Shown: positions 53,258-53,900 of the stretch, piece after piece | How positions within the stretch are numbered: position 1 is the stretch's first letter | Layout: the number at the start of each line of letters is the position of its first letter | Assembly (NCBI GenBank): GCA_902760955.1 | Contig: CACWIG010000009.1 | Span: 1-53,900 of the forward strand | Origin: an uncultured Ruminococcus sp. | Lineage (GTDB): Bacteria; Bacillota; Clostridia; Monoglobales; Monoglobaceae | Direction of reading: 5' to 3' | Length of the DNA stretch: 53,900 nt | Notes under the pieces: model-generated | Told to the model about the DNA's origin: nothing | The model's input: the letters and a program-made list of their open reading frames with translations, nothing else | The model's database searches: none | Made by a program: the position numbers and the translations under genes

Positions 53258-53900
53258 TATAATACCTCCAAAATATTTTTTAATGCCAGACAAGCTGTAT
53301 CAAACGCCTCATCATTTGAATTAAATACTATGCCGCCAACATTTTTATTTTCGTCCTCTCTCTCCAATCCTGCCAAGCCGTCAAACACAGCCAGATGTGG
53401 TTCAAGAGTTAATACATTTCCGCCGTCACTTACATACCGCTTTATAAGCTCTTTTATATTGCCGTCACCGCTTCCTGCAGGAACAACATTTCCGTCTGTC
53501 TTTGCATCCTTTATGTGCATATATTTTATATAATCAGATAGCATATCCCAAGCCTTAAAGGTATCCTCACCACATTGAACAAAATTTGCAGGGTCAAACA
53601 CAGCCTTTATATCAGGTACAGCCTTCAATATGTCCAGACAGCGTTTTGCGTTATCACCATAAATGCCCTTTTCATTTTCGTGACATAATGTTATTCCTGA
53701 TTTAACAGCCATTTCCGCAAATTGCCCTAACCTGTCAATAACTTTATTTTTATAATCATCAGGATTTTTGTCCTCAGGAACATAAAACGAGAAGATACGT
53801 ATATTCTCTGCACCTAAAGTATGCGTCACCTCAAGAATGTGCTTAAAACCTTCAATATCGGCATCAAAATCGCTGTCTATATCCGTCTTACCCACAGGTG
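53257..53900 (-). CDS. Sugar phosphate isomerase/epimerase, C-terminal part (runs off the window)
   Basis: This is the C-terminal 213 residues of a second TIM-barrel isomerase/epimerase. Visible features are ENIRIFSFYVPEDKNPDDY, the metal-site ITLCHENEKGIYGD, AVFDPANFVQCGED and YMHIKDA, ending EPHLAVFDGLAGL. It is only distantly similar to the following gene. Its stop codon overlaps the next start by one base. The N-terminus lies beyond the window. Confidence 0.88.
   Translation of the reverse strand, partial: PVGKTDIDSDFDADIEGFKHILEVTHTLGAENIRIFSFYVPEDKNPDDYKNKVIDRLGQFAEMAVKSGITLCHENEKGIYGDNAKRCLDILKAVPDIKAVFDPANFVQCGEDTFKAWDMLSDYIKYMHIKDAKTDGNVVPAGSGDGNIKELIKRYVSDGGNVLTLEPHLAVFDGLAGLEREDENKNVGGIVFNSNDEAFDTACLALKNILEVL

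Overview
The window comes from an endospore-forming, low-to-moderate G+C member of the Firmicutes, most likely an anaerobic gut-type clostridium of the Clostridia. The evidence is a sigma-G gene, a BofA-family gene, the YybS-GdpP-L9-DnaB neighbourhood, pyruvate formate-lyase, two SLH (S-layer homology) surface proteins, and many short dispersed palindromic repeats of a kind common in such genomes. I see no rRNA genes, tRNA genes, CRISPR arrays or intact mobile elements.

Left region (1-9300): the start of glyA, then two broken genes on the minus strand joined end to end: the tail of a YuiD/DUF212-type protein and a Gfo/Idh/MocA oxidoreductase lacking its 3' end. Next is a carbohydrate locus: AraC regulator, medium-chain dehydrogenase, GH36 alpha-galactosidase, secreted sialate/pectin-type O-acetylesterase, and a PTS EIIB-EIIA protein without its EIIC membrane domain.

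Central region (9300-29300): an orphan HlyD-like membrane-fusion protein; bofA/prmC/DUF1385; two divergent SLH proteins; sigG behind a plausible forespore promoter; a decayed IS1182-family transposase end; a cysteine-rich zinc-ribbon protein and efp behind a structured spacer; a HI0933-family flavoprotein; an acyltransferase-3 protein; pflB with a membrane-protein neighbour; an orphan phage-type replication protein; and a cytidylate kinase-like protein.

Housekeeping run on the minus strand (29300-44600): mazG-like, yybS (DUF2232), gdpP, a repeat-filled gap, then rplI, dnaB, tilS, hpt, a small membrane protein, an aminotransferase, trpS, a tagO/wecA-type phosphotransferase, mnaA, a thioesterase, a pgsA-type gene and a ZIP metal transporter. 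The spacing is tight, with many 4-14 bp overlaps, so it is largely one transcription unit. The ZIP gene is preceded by a two-tier hairpin that pairs its ribosome binding site. DUF4363 and DUF421 genes sit just beyond.

Right region (44600-53900): an unrecognised small gene and a two-OB-fold SSB-like gene that share a promoter-like motif. Next is an open reading frame that is a chimera of a glycerophosphodiesterase N-terminus and pieces of a histidinol-phosphatase-type PHP protein. Last is a minus-strand hexuronate operon: TIM-barrel epimerases, two paralogous Gfo/Idh/MocA oxidoreductases, uxaC, uxuA and a mannonate/fructuronate SDR. Together with the left locus this suggests growth on plant or host glycans containing galactosides and uronic acids.

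The most notable non-genic material is (i) three copies of a 115-143 bp element with 18-19 bp inverted termini, one copy with compensatory changes in both arms, each placed just after a gene; (ii) mosaic repeat islands in which different palindromes share a CCCTACAAT-type tail; and (iii) a duplicated translation-initiation segment between efp and the zinc-ribbon gene. All functional calls are from reading the sequence; no database search was run.
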